DNA of 64,000 nt from Cocos nucifera. Taxonomy: Eukaryota > Streptophyta > Magnoliopsida > Arecales > Arecaceae. Of the stretch, positions 11,791 through 23,755 are shown piece after piece. Below the pieces are notes generated by a model. It worked only from the letters and a program-made list of their open reading frames with translations, was not told the DNA's origin and did no database searches. The stretch lies in the NCBI GenBank assembly GCA_006176705.1, contig QRFJ01004274.1, positions 62,001-126,000 on the forward strand, written 5' to 3'. How positions within the stretch are numbered: position 1 is the first letter of the stretch; each line of letters opens with the position of its first letter. The translations under genes and the position numbers were made by a program.

Positions 11791-13043
11791 ATGAAAGCTC
11801 TATTTAACAAAGGCTAATTCATTGATCGACCGCCACTATTTGGTGGCTCAAATTATACTTATTGAAAAGCTAGGATAAAAATATTCATACAAGCACATGA
11901 CTATAACTTATGACATATTATTATCAATGGCCCACACACACATAATGCATTGATTGTTGATAAAGAAATAATCCAACTAAATGCTAAAGCCATGAATATA
12001 CTTTATTGCTCTTTGGATTTAAATATAATTAAAACAATTTCTTCATGTATTTCAGCAAATCAAGTAAGGAAGAAATTGGAAATGATTTTTGGGAGAGCAA
12101 ATCAAGAAGAAGAACCAAGCTCCCAAGAAGTTAAGGAAGCTCACCCCAATCTATGCCTCATGGCTCATGAGGATGGAAAGAAAAAGAAGAAGAAACGACA
12201 AAGAAAAAAGAAAGTTTTGATTAAGAGGAAGCAAGGCATTGAAAAGAAAAATGAGGAAGAGGAAGAAGATATCGCCAATCATTGCCTCATGGCTAATGCA
12301 AATAAGGTAAACCTAAAAATTCTTCTGACCTTACATTTGATGAATTATATGAAGCCATTAATGAATTAATGGACGATTTTGGAAAATTAAGACTGAAAAA
12401 TAAAGAATTCAAAAAGTTAAATCTTCTCTTAGCTAATGAAAAGAGTAAATTATTAATTGAAAAAGAAGATATTTTGAAAGAAAATAATACTTTAGCTAAA
12501 GAAAAGAAAGAACTTTTCAAATCCAAAAAATCTTTAGTTAAAGAAGAGAATAAACTCTTAATTGAAAAAGAGGATTTCGTGAAAGAAAAGAATTCATCTG
12601 CTAAAGAAAAAGAAAATTATTTAAATTTTGAAAAATCTCTTGTGGAAGAGAACTTGTTGAAAGAAAAGAAATCTCTTTTGGAAGAAAATACCAATCTAAG
12701 AAAATAGATTGAAAAATTAAAATCCATACTTGAGAAGTTTACACATGGATCACAAAAGCTTCAAGCAATGTTAAACAATCAGAAAGCTATTTTCAATAAA
12801 GTTGGAATTGTATATAATCCTTTAAGAAAATAAAAATTTATTAAGAATATGTTCACTAAATTTTCAACTAAAAATTACTCTATTAAATGCTTTAAATATA
12901 ATCAAATTGGCCACAAAATTTTGGAATGCAACTTTAAAAGAAATGGCCAAGCCTTGATAAAGCAAATATGGGTTCCAAAAGGAACCATGTGCTCTAACCT
13001 CAATGGACCCAAGATGGCTTGGGTACCAAAATTTAGAAAGTGA
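11791..13043 (+). pseudogene. LARD1 gag, internally shortened, SIRE/Maximus-like
   Basis: Starts at ATG 11791 (MKALFNKG, then a stop), continues as the copia gag N-terminus (PPLFGGSNYTY, IQAHDYNL, QLNAKAMNILYC) to CISANQ. There the middle domain expected in this gag family is missing and the sequence jumps to a Lys/Glu-rich tail (LCLMAHED, NHCLMANA). A second frame (12369-12707) is a strong coiled coil of Glu/Lys/Leu repeats; a third (12849-13043) has a knuckle-like CFKYNQIGHKILEC (second Cys replaced by Tyr) and ends NLNGPKMAWVPKFRK. Three frames, a lost knuckle cysteine and stops make it a pseudogene. Its role would have been capsid formation. Confidence 0.8.
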
Positions 13044-16000
13044 TTTTTGCAGATACACCAAGGATCCAATGGAATGAAAAAAAAAGAAATTCTATGGATG
13101 GATGCCTTGGGAATAAAATTGGATGGATGATGATGTTTGGTAAAATCTAAACTTCTCTCACATCATGCCATCATTTTTTGCTAAATATATTTTGATTGTT
13201 AAGTAGCATAATTATTGAGCATATTAGATTGATTATGATGATTTTATCATTAGTTAAAATGATCATACTCCTTGAATAGAAAGCTTGACTTATTAAATGT
13301 ACTGACTTTAATGATTTGCTAGTATGTTTGCACATGATAACTCTATTCATGCTTTAATAAGTATGATTGATTTTGATGCTAGTAATAATTTAAATATTTT
13401 AATTTTTAAATGAATATGCTCTCTTCTATATATCATGCTATGGATGAAATGGTTTTATCTTAAAATTTAGCATGATATCTTAAGCCTGCCCATATCAATT
13501 TTATAATTGATGAATTTAATTTAAAAAAATACTTAATTGGGTGTGAATATTTTAATTGCTAAACCTATAAGAAAAATTAATTTTTTTGGCATTTTCTATA
13601 AGAAGCAAAATTATCAAAATTTTTCTAAAAATTTAAAACTTCCTAGTTGAACTGAACATATAAAGCCTTTATCCAGTTTTCTCTTATTTGTTCTTATTTA
13701 AATTGATTATTGGAACCCCCCAATTGATTATTTTTTATGATCCTCAAAATCTTCTTGAATATCTCTCTTGATCATCGATTTGATTGACTCCTAGATCCTA
13801 AAAAAAAAATTATTGATGAACATTCTTACTTTATTTTGATTGAATGATTTTGAAAATTGAATTTGAGAAATAGTTGTCTTGAATCCTTTGAAGTTGATAT
13901 CAAGCAAGATGTTTTAAGAAATTTATTATTTATTATTAAAGCTATACTTTTAAAGAGGACTTTAGTTTTAAGTAATTGGTATCAAATAGCACACTATTTG
14001 CCATGTATTTGATTGATTTATCTTCTGACAAAAAAAAAGAGAAAAATATCTTCGTTTCAAATCTAATTTTGCAGAGCTATATGCTTGATATGATATCATT
14101 TAAAATAAATTCAAAAATACATACCTTTTCTGAACCTATAATTGCTTGATATTTCTTAAGAAAAGGAAGAGATGATCTTTTCGAAGTATTACTAAATTTT
14201 TTTTATGATTTATCTTGATTGATTTGCTAATATCAATTTAAATTAATTTATCATTCAAAATTTTCAATACTATTTAATTTGAATTGATTCATCTTTATCT
14301 ATTCAAAACTAAAATCATTTGTATCAAGCTAAATTTGCAACTTGACCTTTAAATGGTATTGAACTGTTAAGAAAATCATGATTTGGTCTAAATTTTAGTC
14401 TAATTGGTATCATAAAGTTTCTTCCTAAGAAAATATTCACTCTTAGTATCAAGATAATTATTATTTATTTTAAATTTCAAAGCTTTTGGTATCAAAACTT
14501 TCATAATTTCTATCAAACAGCATATCATTGCTTTACATTTCAATGCTTTATCTTTTAGCAAAAATAAAAGAATATCTTTATCTCAAATCTAATTTTGCAA
14601 AGCTATATTCTTAATGTTACATCATTTGAGACAAATCCAAAAAGTTCATATCTTTTCTAAACTTAATTCTCTAGTATTTCATAAGAAAAGAGATGAAATG
14701 ATCTTTTAAAGAATAACAAAAAATCTATTTATAATTTACCTTAGATGATTTGTTGATATTAATTCAAAATGATTTATCATAGTTTAAAATTCTTAAAATA
14801 GTTTCAATTTCAGATTAAATTGTTAAGATAAATCTTTGGGAATTTTAAAAACTATTAAAATAAAAGAATATTTTTTTGGTATCAAGATGATTCTTCTTAA
14901 GAAACATTTTACACTTGATATTAATAATATCATTCTTGTCTTGAACTTTATCATATTCTTTTTGGCAAAAAAAAAGAATGTTTTGTCTCAAATCTGGTTT
15001 TGCATAGCTTATATGATATCATTTGAGATAAAATCAAGAATTTCATACCTTTTTAAACTTGATTAAATGATATTTCTTAAGAAAAGAAAGATCTAAGTTT
15101 AAACAGAATATCTCTTTATGATTTATTTTGGATAATTTATTAATATCAATTTAAATTAACTCATCAAAATAATTTGATCTGAATTTAATTGATTCATCTT
15201 TTTCGATCAAAAACATCAATAATTGATATCACAGTGATCATTATTGTCTTGTATTCTATTGCTTTATCTTTGATAAAAAGAAGAAAATATCCTTGCGTAT
15301 AATTTGGTTTGCATGAATATATTCTTGATATTATACCTTGAGACAAATTATAAGACTGATGTATTTATGCTTTAAATTGATTGATACTACTTAAGAAGAG
15401 AAAGAGATGTTCTCTAAAAAATTAAACAAATCTCTTTATGATTTGTTTTGAATGATATATCCAAATTTTTAATTTTGAAAGGATCTATATATCTTAGATT
15501 TGTAAAGTTCAAAGAAACAGACAAAAACTTTTTTCAAATGATACAAAATAATAATTTCTAAAAAAAAAATATCATAATTGGTATCGTAATTTATATCAAA
15601 TAGCTTATTTTTGCCTTGAATTCTATTGCATTATCTTTTGGCAAAAGAAAAGTATGCTATGTCTCAAATTTGAATTTTTATGATCATATTCTTGCTATTA
15701 TATTATTTGAGATGAATTCTTTTGATATGTTTTAGAATGATCTGCTTTAGTATAAAAAGAAGAGATGTATTTTCAAGACTATATTATTCAAAATTTTTGA
15801 AGTCCAGAGTTTTTTTTATAATTAAAATTGAGAAGTATGTATGCATCTATATTTTTGAGAAATAGAAAAACTCTTGATCTGAATTTGAAAGTAAAACCCA
15901 TAATATATTTTTTATAAAAAGAATAAAAAATATTAAAGAAGATATAATCTTTTAATTAAAAATATGCTTAAATTTAAAAATCTAAATTTAAAAGTTAAAT

Positions 16001-17542
16001 AATCTAAATTTTTAAATTTGGCATCGATTATGTTCATATTAAATATGCTCAACTTAAAAGATAGAGAGAGAAAGTAAAATTTTTACTCTTAAAAGGCTAC
16101 TTGATTGAAAATATCTTGACATAAAGATAAGAATTTATTTAAGATGAATTGATTACTAAATTAGTATTAATTAAAGTTTAATATGGTATCAAATTAAAGA
16201 TATTTAACTTGAAAGAAAAAGGAGTAACAAAAATTGTAAATCTTAAGTATGCAAATTTTGAAAAAAAAAAGAGAAGAAAATGCTAAAGAATGAATATGTA
16301 TATTTCAATTTGATAATCTAAATTTAAAATATGCTTATTTTGAAATAAAGAGAAGGAGAAAAAAATAAATTAATCTAGCTATTAGTATGAAAAATAGGAA
16401 AAGAGATATTTTCTAATTTGATTTAATTGAAAATATTAATAAATTTATGATCTTAAATTCTCAATCAATTATCTTACTTTGAGCTTTATTGTATTGATTT
16501 TAAACTTTCAATCAAATGCCTTATAGTCTTCTCAATTTATGCCCATATATTTATTCAGTTTAATTTACTTGATTTAAAGTGCTATTGATTTAAAATATTT
16601 TTAGATAAATAACTTATTCTCAATAATTAAAAATTACTTAAAGTGGTATCATTAATATATTGATTTTATATTTTGATTTTCATAATTATCCTTAAAAATT
16701 AATTAGAGTTAAACAAAATTAAAATTATATTCTTACTCCAAGACATGAATTTTTAAACTTAATTTTAAAACTCATTTGAAAATTTAAATTTCATACTAAA
16801 TTTTTGATATGCATTGCAAAATTTTCATGAATTATTTGTATTAAAGTAATTTTTACTCAAGAAATGAATTTGAAAAAGTAACTCTCATTTGCTTTAATAC
16901 TATAATTGATTTGTTTGATACATATCTTTTTTGAATTTAAATGATGGATTTTCATTAAGAAATGGAAAGAATGAATATTAAAGTACATATTATACTTGAT
17001 TTCATGGTTAAATCTTTTGAAAAGCTCTATTCCTCTTAAAGCTTAAAAGTATATATTTAAAAATTTGATTAAAAGATTATATTCATTCAAAAAGAAGGAG
17101 AGTCTTTAATATGTGAATTCAAGCTAATTTTTGAAAAGAAAGAAATATTCCTTCAAAAGGAAGATGATTTCCTTGATTTGACTTTATGAATTTGATACAT
17201 CTCTCAATTTAATATCCTGATGTTGATTTTGATGATTTCTTTCTATTCTTTTTCATGAGCTTTTTGATGTTGTCAAAAAGGAAGAGAGGTATATTGATTA
17301 TATGCTTAAAGAATTAATACTTAAGAAACTCAATAAATTTCATGCTTGGAACCTTAATACTCATTATTTTGAATTATAATATTATTTTGATATGAGTATA
17401 TAAATCATGAGAAACATTAATTAGAGCTTTCATAAAGTATGCATTTATGTTTATGTATATTATCACATCATGACTTATACTAGCCAATTTATTGAAACAC
17501 ATTAAATTATATTTTTATGCATATACTCAAAGTTTTGCCATC
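13044..17542 (+). other. LARD1 long AT-rich noncoding interior
   Basis: About 4.5 kb between gag and the 3' PPT with very low GC, no ORF with retroelement similarity on either strand, and a degenerate tandem repeat in its middle (13981-15800). SIRE/Maximus elements are known for long noncoding stretches before the 3' LTR; here the stretch replaces all of pol. Confidence 0.8.
13981..15800 (+). repeat. Degenerate tandem array inside LARD1 (about five units of 300-530 bp)
   Basis: Five units start near 13981, 14512, 14922, 15229 and 15593. Each repeats the same order of phrases: ATCAAATAGC-type start, TTTATCTTTTGGCAAAAA, TCTCAAATCTGATTTTGCA, GATATTATATCATTTGAGA, CTTAAGAAAAGAAAGAGATG, then TCTCTTTATGATTTATTTTG. 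Spacing shrinks by loss of inter-phrase DNA. No ORF is kept across units. Confidence 0.8.
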
Positions 17543-17559
17543 ATGAAAAATGAGAAGAT
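17543..17559 (+). promoter_or_regulatory. Polypurine tract of LARD1
   Basis: ATGAAAAATGAGAAGAT lies immediately before the 3' LTR start TGTTGATC. Confidence 0.7.
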
Positions 17560-18972
17560 TGTTGATCTCATAATTGATTTTGATGATTATCAAACTTTGA
17601 ATGTTTATGTATTTAATCATGCATTTTAAGAATGGACGTAGGTCATATTCAAGTTAAAATTATCATTTTATCAAGTTGGAGATCAAGAAAAAATGATAAG
17701 AGGCAAAATCGTAATTTTATAAAGTTGAAAAAAATTTATTTTGGAAGTCTCAAGAATAAGCATAGAAGATTTTTGATCTTTTGAAAGCAGTCCTATAACT
17801 TTTGGATGTATAAATTGAAAGAAAATCAAGTTTTAGCAAAAGGATCAACCCAAGGGACGAGCCTTAGGTTATCTCCTTTCGAAATGGGCTGCTCGGCACG
17901 CTTGGCATGCAAACTAGGCCGACACAGTCTGAGACTGAGCAGACCTAGTCTCAGTGGAAGCAAAGAATAGAAAGTGTAGAAAGTTAGATTTTCATGAATC
18001 AGGGGATTGAGCCGACCCAGCTATAAATTGAGCTGATCCAGTTAGAGCTGAGCTGATCCAGTGATCGTAACGGCTAGTTTCTGCAACTTTTTTAAATGAT
18101 TATTTCTCCACTCCAACGGCTATTTCAAGTCTTCCAATGGCTAGAACTCATCCTCAAGCCATCATAAAGAGTATAAAAGGCTAGAGAAATATTTGAGAAA
18201 CAAGATTAAGTGGATTGAAAGTAGATATCAATAAAATAGTGAGGTTCATTGAATATCAAAAAAAAGAGAAAAAAGATAGGACCTTGTGCATCAAATTTAG
18301 AGAGCTTCAAAGTATGATCATCCTCATTCATTTAAGCTTCCTCTTAGCCTTCAAAGGAGAGAATACTAAGCTTCAAGAGCCATCTTTCAGCCTTTCTATC
18401 GAGCTTCAAAAGAGTTTCTTTTTATTTTTTGTTCTTATGCTGAATTTTTATATTTGTATCTTTGTTTCATTACAAGTTTCTTTAGGAGAAAGAAACTTAG
18501 GGTGTAGGTTAGTCCAAGCCAAAAATTAGATGGTGTAAAGGTTGTGGTTGGTGCTCCTAGGTTAAAACTAACTGGGTTAATAGTGAACCTGAAAAACTAT
18601 CTATGTAGGGTTATGGTTGGTGAGCCCAGCAAAACCAACTAGATTTATTTGTGATCTTGAGTCAAAACAAATGTACTGTAATCTATGATTATAGTAGAAT
18701 TTCTAAGGAGAGCTTGCGGAGTAGATGTAGGTGTGGGGTTGCACCAAACCATTATAAAATTCTTATGTGTTTGATTATGCTTTTGCTTTATTTGCCTTAT
18801 ATATTTGCATTAATTAGTTGCTTTTAATTCCGCTGCTACACATTGCTCATTCACCATAAAACATTCAAGTTTCTTTTAATTAGAAGCACATATTAGCATT
18901 AGAGTTTAAATTGGCCAAACTTTTTAGAAACCCAATTCACTCCCCCTCTTGGGTAGCCATACCTGGGCAATA
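17560..18972 (+). repeat. 3' LTR of LARD1
   Basis: TGTTGATCTC...GGGCAATA. Same content as the 5' LTR, including TATAAAAG (18172-18179) and the palindrome cluster (17910-18062). The terminal CA has changed to TA. Differences from the 5' LTR are scattered, so the insertion is not recent. Confidence 0.9.
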
Positions 18973-19570
18973 GGGAGGATTGTTGTAGATGTCATTATCA
19001 TAGACAGAGGTGGCATGGTGAAGCTCTTCGATCTATCAGCTCATCTCCTGGAGTTTTTGATCAAGAGCTTCATCTCGATCATGGATCTTCGAAGGGCGTT
19101 GATTGGAAATGGGGAGAGTTTCTCTAGAAGAGGAATCATAGCCGCAACAGGGGCTCCCCACCCTTTGCTTCCCCTTCCTAGGGGTTATAGGCCTGCTCAC
19201 CAAGGTAGGTTTTTTTTCACTGGTTCTTGATGCTCTGGTAAGAACTTCTATGGCAAAATCGATGACGAAGGCCACTTTATGGCTTGCACCATTTTGATGA
19301 GACCCCTAACCTACTGTACCAGTAGGTTGAATTGCTCTGGATCCATCATGGCTGTTGGTGGAGGGGGTGGCGGTGCTGGCGATGGGGTCGGAGTAAGGGA
19401 ATCTATGCTAGATCTGGCCATAGAAGCAGTAGATCGTCGGGTCATTATCTTCCTTGGTGGCCTTTTCACTAGAATAAGGAGATCATGAGAAAGAGATCTG
19501 AAGAATTAAAGAAGAAAGGAATAGAGTCAACTCGACTAAGCAATCCTTTTAGAACAAGAGCTCAAGAGAC
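18973..19570 (-). pseudogene. Gypsy1 gag N-terminus and leader
   Basis: On the minus strand this reads a gag start region (MTRRSTASMARSSIDS from 19445, a run of six prolines after PAP, then MMDPEQFNLLVQQV), matching gypsy3 gag. The ATG used by gypsy3 (equivalent of 57056) is altered here, so 19445 is the next possible start. The leader up to the LTR lacks the block that contains the PBS in gypsy3. The gag continues at 10293 beyond LARD1. Confidence 0.75.
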
Positions 19571-21144
19571 CAGGTGCAGAATCTGGTTGACGTCAGAACT
19601 GAGCTGGAGCTGGAGAAGATGGGATCACCACTAGTGACCTACAAAATAAAGTCCTAACCAGAGTTGGGGCTAGTGGCTCTGATAGGATTCTCTGACAATC
19701 AAGTCAACTCTTCTAGCCAATAGAAATAGAGTGCTCAGAAAATTTAGGAGCAAAGTAATGGGAAGAGGAATGAGAGCCTAGAGAGAAAATGTATCTGGAG
19801 GGCTTCTTTTATAAATGGAGTCTATAACAAATTGATGGTGATAGTTATAACTATCTGGTAGTGGGCCATTTAGGCCACGTGGAGTTTATTATGAAAGGTG
19901 GTATCCATTATCATGATGCACCAGTCCATTGGGATTTAATAGTTAAAGTTTGGAGAGAGTAGGCATTAGCAATGAAGAGCTTCGAATCGCAATAGTTTTA
20001 GAGAGGTTTGGGCTTGTTTGAGGTCATCTGCATATAGGTTGGTTTATATTGAGTTGGTAGCTAAATTTGTGTGAATGATGAGGTCCATCTAGATGGCTGG
20101 AAGGAGATCGATTAGAAGGAGCTTGCCTGACCACTGGAAGGAGATCGATTGGAAGAAGGTCAGCTGAAGGAAGCTTGCCTGATGACTAGAAGGAGATCGA
20201 TTGGAAGGAGGTTGGCTGAAGGAAGCTTGCCTGGTGATTGGAAGTAGATCGTCCGAAAGGTGTTCAATAAGAGGGGTTCATCTGGAAGGAGGATGACTTA
20301 AATCCTATTATTTACTTTCAATCAAAGGATAGGGTTAGTAAAGCAATAATTCTTCTTCATCATTCAAGATCATGCCACCGAACTTTGGTGTGCTTTTAGG
20401 AGGTTCTGTGGCATGAACTCATCTCTAAAGAGATTGACAAATCTCAGCAGAAATGAGGTCGTTACTCAAGGACTTCGATGAGGGGTATTTTGCCCCCGAT
20501 AAGCCCTTTGGGCAACTAGATGGAGTTTGATAGGAGTCCAACTAGAGGAGTCCGGAAGGTATGTTGCTGAAGGAATCCGAAAGACTGGAGGCTAGAGGGA
20601 ATTTAGCTTCTCTAAGGTTGTCTGGCGATTGGAAAGAGTTCGGCTAGTAAGAACTTGGTTGGCGGTTGTGATAGGTGGATGACTTTGATACTCTTGTGAC
20701 TCATTCGTTCTTTTTGGAGCTCAGCTATTTTCAGGGCCATTCGAAGGCTAAAAAAAGGAAGATGAGGCTCTTTTGCCTGCGTACTCAAAGCTCTTGGTGC
20801 AAGAATGTAGAGGTTTGCTACTCTTCGTAGGTTGCGGAAGTTCATCTAGGGAGAAGTTCTATCGATTTGGTGTTGAACCAATATTGAATAGCCCTGATGG
20901 ATTTCAGTTGGGAAGGGGTTCAAGTAGCTTCAAGGTTGGCTAGGCAGGAATGCATTGGAACTAAACACTCAATTGCTTGGAGGGTCACCATCACTGTTCA
21001 AGCTTGTCTGGGTGAAACCCGTAATGTCTTGTAGGTTCTGGAGTCACTGATTGAAGTTTTCTATGATTGTTGTCATCGAACGAGGTTACCTCAAGACCTG
21101 AGATCTTATTAGACTTTGATAGGAAAGGATTTACCCCTAATACA
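19571..21144 (-). repeat. Gypsy LTR shared by gypsy1 and gypsy2 (about 1.57 kb)
   Basis: On the + strand it starts about GGTGCAGAATCTGG (the terminal TGTT is lost) and ends ACCCCTAATACA. It is homologous to the gypsy3 LTR over its first part (TATAAAAG on the minus strand at 19806-19813; a shared block around CCACGTGGAGTTTATTA) but is longer. Its right side is followed by a PPT (a 3' LTR signature for gypsy2) and its left side by a gag leader (a 5' LTR signature for gypsy1). It holds a short tandem repeat of about 51 bp (20136-20260). Confidence 0.8.
19806..19813 (-). promoter_or_regulatory. TATA box of the shared gypsy LTR
   Basis: Minus-strand TATAAAAG at the position equivalent to the TATA boxes of both gypsy3 LTRs (51972-51979, 57400-57407). 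Confidence 0.6.
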
Positions 21145-21162
21145 AGCCCTCCTACTCTTGAG
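21145..21162 (-). promoter_or_regulatory. Polypurine tract of gypsy2
   Basis: Minus strand CTCAAGAGTAGGAGGGCT directly precedes the LTR start TGTATTAGGGG. It marks this LTR as the 3' LTR of gypsy2. Confidence 0.75.
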
Positions 21163-21772
21163 TTCGAAATTCGGAGGAAGGGAGTAATGAAATATGAGTA
21201 CCGAAGTCTTTCTCTTCTTTCTATGCCAACAGGATAGCCAGTCTTGGCATTTTCTATGCTAGCGTCAAAGCTTCTTCAATACGATTTGACTTGAAAAGAT
21301 GATTTTTTGAAACTCTGATCGAAGCACAGCCCAAGTTGCAGCACAATAAAGGTTCTTCTCATTGCCGCTCTACTGCCTTGATGAGAAAGATATGTGTCAA
21401 TCTGAGGTTGGTCAGTGAAGAGTTGCAATCATGACTCCCTCAGACTCTTGTGGCTATTTATGCTCATCTTCTTCCTTTAGGATTTTAGTTCACTCGGGTC
21501 TCCTCTCTCTTCCTTTTGATCTTCATCTCCTGCCTGCTCTAGAGTACCAGTATCTTCCATCATCTTCTTCGATTCTTAGAGGTTCTCCTTCTTCATTTTG
21601 ATCGAGCTCGCTATCTCCCTGTTCTTCCCAATTGGTTTAGGTCAGTCCCTAAATCCTTCTTTCGATTACTCCTATATTTTAGAATCTTTGTCTGTTTGAT
21701 TTCTTTGAAAGAGTCTTGAATCTTATTTTTCTTGATTTTTTGGAGGAATTTTTTTAACTTAGTTTGATACAC
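21163..21772 (+). other. Untranslated stretch upstream of the antisense ORF
   Basis: Pyrimidine-rich (many TTC/CTT runs) with no recognisable coding sequence on either strand. It may be the leader of the antisense ORF. Confidence 0.4.
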
Positions 21773-23708
21773 ATGTCCACTGAAGGATCCTGATTGACTT
21801 GTTCTTGGAGTTCAGCTCATTTGGCATTGATGGATCCTCCCCATAAGAACCCCAAACCTGTAGAAGTATTTTGGCCATCCTTCATTCCATATACCATCCC
21901 CCACAAACTTCGGTCTGAAGATCTTTCATTGATCAAGATCCAATTCAAAATTTCTTCTGAGTACGAGCTCAAACTCTCCGGGCCTAGTGACCGAGCCTAC
22001 CGCCCACCTCCTGGTCGGGCTTGTTTGTATGTTGAAACACTTCATGCAGGACTTCGACTACTGATATCCTCTTTTGTAGTCAACTTGTTTAAGTTCTTAA
22101 ATATTTTCTTTGCCACTATGATGCCGAACTCATTTAGGTTCATCAGAGAGTTTCTTTCTTTATGTATTATGATCGATGTTTGACCTACCATCTCTTTATT
22201 TCATAATTTCTTCATCTTCAAACACCACCTGACCACCAAATATTGGTGGTATATGTCTCCCTAGTTCGACAAGAAGGGGTTGCTCAAGGGTGCCCCTTCT
22301 TCCATTCATAACTGAAAGGAGAAGTTCTTTTTTGTTTCATGTCCTTCCTTAGAACTAGGACTTTCTTATTAGGAAAAAATAAGGGATTTAACCCACCGAT
22401 CTCTTGGGCTTGAGAAAGAAGATTGAGACTCGATCGATAAACTAAAGAACTACCTAGCTCCCCTGATTTTCAAACTCCTACATGATCAGACCTTATTCAA
22501 CCTTGGTCTTAACCCTCTTAGTCTGGTAGGTAGTCCTCTATGACCTGCTAATCATACATGGTCTCCTTTGTTTTCCTGACATTAACTTTTTTATCACAAA
22601 AATGACTCTCGAGGAGCAAAATCACTTAGCGAAGGAGATCAAGACTCTCAAGAGGAAGGACAGCTCTATCAGGGAGCCATTGAAGAAGCCTCATGCCAAA
22701 GAGCTGATCCTGGTTATGTCAATCCAGGCAGTTCCATCCTAGAATCTGACATCGCATCACCAAGTCCAGCCTTGCCTGACGAAGTTGCTCCCTCCACATC
22801 TCCTGAATGGGAAAAAGTTGCAAGAAGAGGAAGAAAAAAGAGAAAAATATAGTTGTCAAGAAGGCCAGGAGGAAGGTCGGGTGCTCTAACGGTGAGAGCT
22901 TTGATCAGAAGCAGGATTGTTTGGATGACTAGAAGGTCATTCAGTCTCTGATATGGGGCAGCATTCTCCCACACATTATTGATAAAATTATCTTTAAAGA
23001 GGATGCAGAGAGGTTTGATGAATCCTTCACTGCCTACCTTGAGGTAACCAACTTTTTCGAACTAGTTTGATTGAAGGATGCACTTCTGAAGTTCTAACTC
23101 AATTTCTTTCCATCCTGCAACTATGGGATTACTTGTTTGTCCATTCAAAGATAGCTGATCTTTACCAGACCAAGGCTTCCAAAGCCCTGCAGGAGGCTTA
23201 GGTGGAGATTGAGAGGGTTCGGGCTGAGATCAATTGCTTAAAGGTGGCCTCCGTGATGCAAACTATAGAAGTCGAGCGCCTCACGGAAGCATTGTGGAGA
23301 GAAGAAGAGGCTTCTGTGGGACGAAAGGCTGCTTTGACTCTCATAGAAGAGAAGATGAAGAAGCTGGAAGAGGAGGTTGGCGTTGAATGAGAGCAGGCTG
23401 TCAAAGCCTTCAAGTCTTCCAATGCTATGGAGGACATCAAGATCGCTTTCATCCAGAAAGCTTTCTTGGAGGGGTTTGAGATCGATATGAGGAGGATCGC
23501 GAAGAACTTCTTAGAGGTAGACCTCGACCTTTTGACAGACAAACCTAATAAAGAAGTTGGTCCCTCCAACACTAGTGCTAGCTCTCCTACTATCGAACCT
23601 ACCCCGGATGCTTCCAAACTTATAGCCGGAGCTCCTAAGTCCGTCCCTGAGCCTGAAGTTGCAAAGAATGCACTAACCTCGCCTACTTCTATACCAATCA
23701 AGGTCTAA
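21773..23708 (+). pseudogene. Antisense extra ORF of gypsy2, first part ('putative gypsy-type transposon' domain plus coiled coil)
   Basis: Starts at ATG 21773 (MSTEGS then TGA). The frame goes on through PPHKNPKPVEVFWPSF and GRACLYVETLHAGLRL, then SFVVNLFKFLNIFFATMMPN, past a TGA at 22181 to ISLFHNFFIFKHH, WWYMSP, KGLLKGAPSSIHN and KEKFFFVSCPSLELGL. This order resembles the plant domain annotated as putative gypsy-type transposon (Transposase_28 in Pfam; recalled, not searched). After a region with many stops, 23202-23390 and 23427-23708 encode a Glu/Lys-rich coiled coil ending in a Pro/Ser-rich tail. The function of this protein family is unknown to me. It lies antisense to gypsy2 pol, between integrase and 3' LTR. 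Confidence 0.65.
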
Positions 23709-23755
23709 AAATTTTTTATCAACTTATACTTTTCTCATTTTTTTTATACTAAATC

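Larger units (their letters stand above)
10294..18972 (+). mobile_element. LARD1: gag-only SIRE/Maximus-like LTR element, 8.7 kb
   Basis: Two LTRs of about 1.42 kb (10294-11713, 17560-18972), a PBS, a shortened gag and about 4.5 kb of AT-rich noncoding DNA; no protease, integrase, RT or RNase H is visible. It is flanked by perfect 5-bp duplications GGGAG (10289-10293 and 18973-18977), confirming a complete insertion into gypsy1 gag. The layout fits a large retrotransposon derivative (LARD) needing another element's pol. The gag tail ending in MAWVPK points to the SIRE/Maximus copia group (inference). Confidence 0.9.
8529..21144 (-). mobile_element. Gypsy1: 5' part of a Tat-like Ty3/gypsy element, split by LARD1
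   Basis: On the minus strand: LTR (19571-21144), short leader, gag N-terminus (to 18973), LARD1 insertion (10294-18972), rest of gag, then protease, broken at 8529 by copia C. Joining the sequence across the perfect GGGAG duplication restores gag continuity and matches gypsy3 gag. RT, RNase H and integrase would lie beyond the window to the left. Confidence 0.85.

Noticed and set aside
12293..12526. Minus-strand open stretch rich in Phe/Ser
   Set aside because: Exact antisense shadow of the LARD1 coiled-coil gag tail.
23198..23701. 167-codon minus-strand open stretch
   Set aside because: Antisense of the coiled-coil part of the extra ORF; its composition mirrors the sense codons and no family is recognised.
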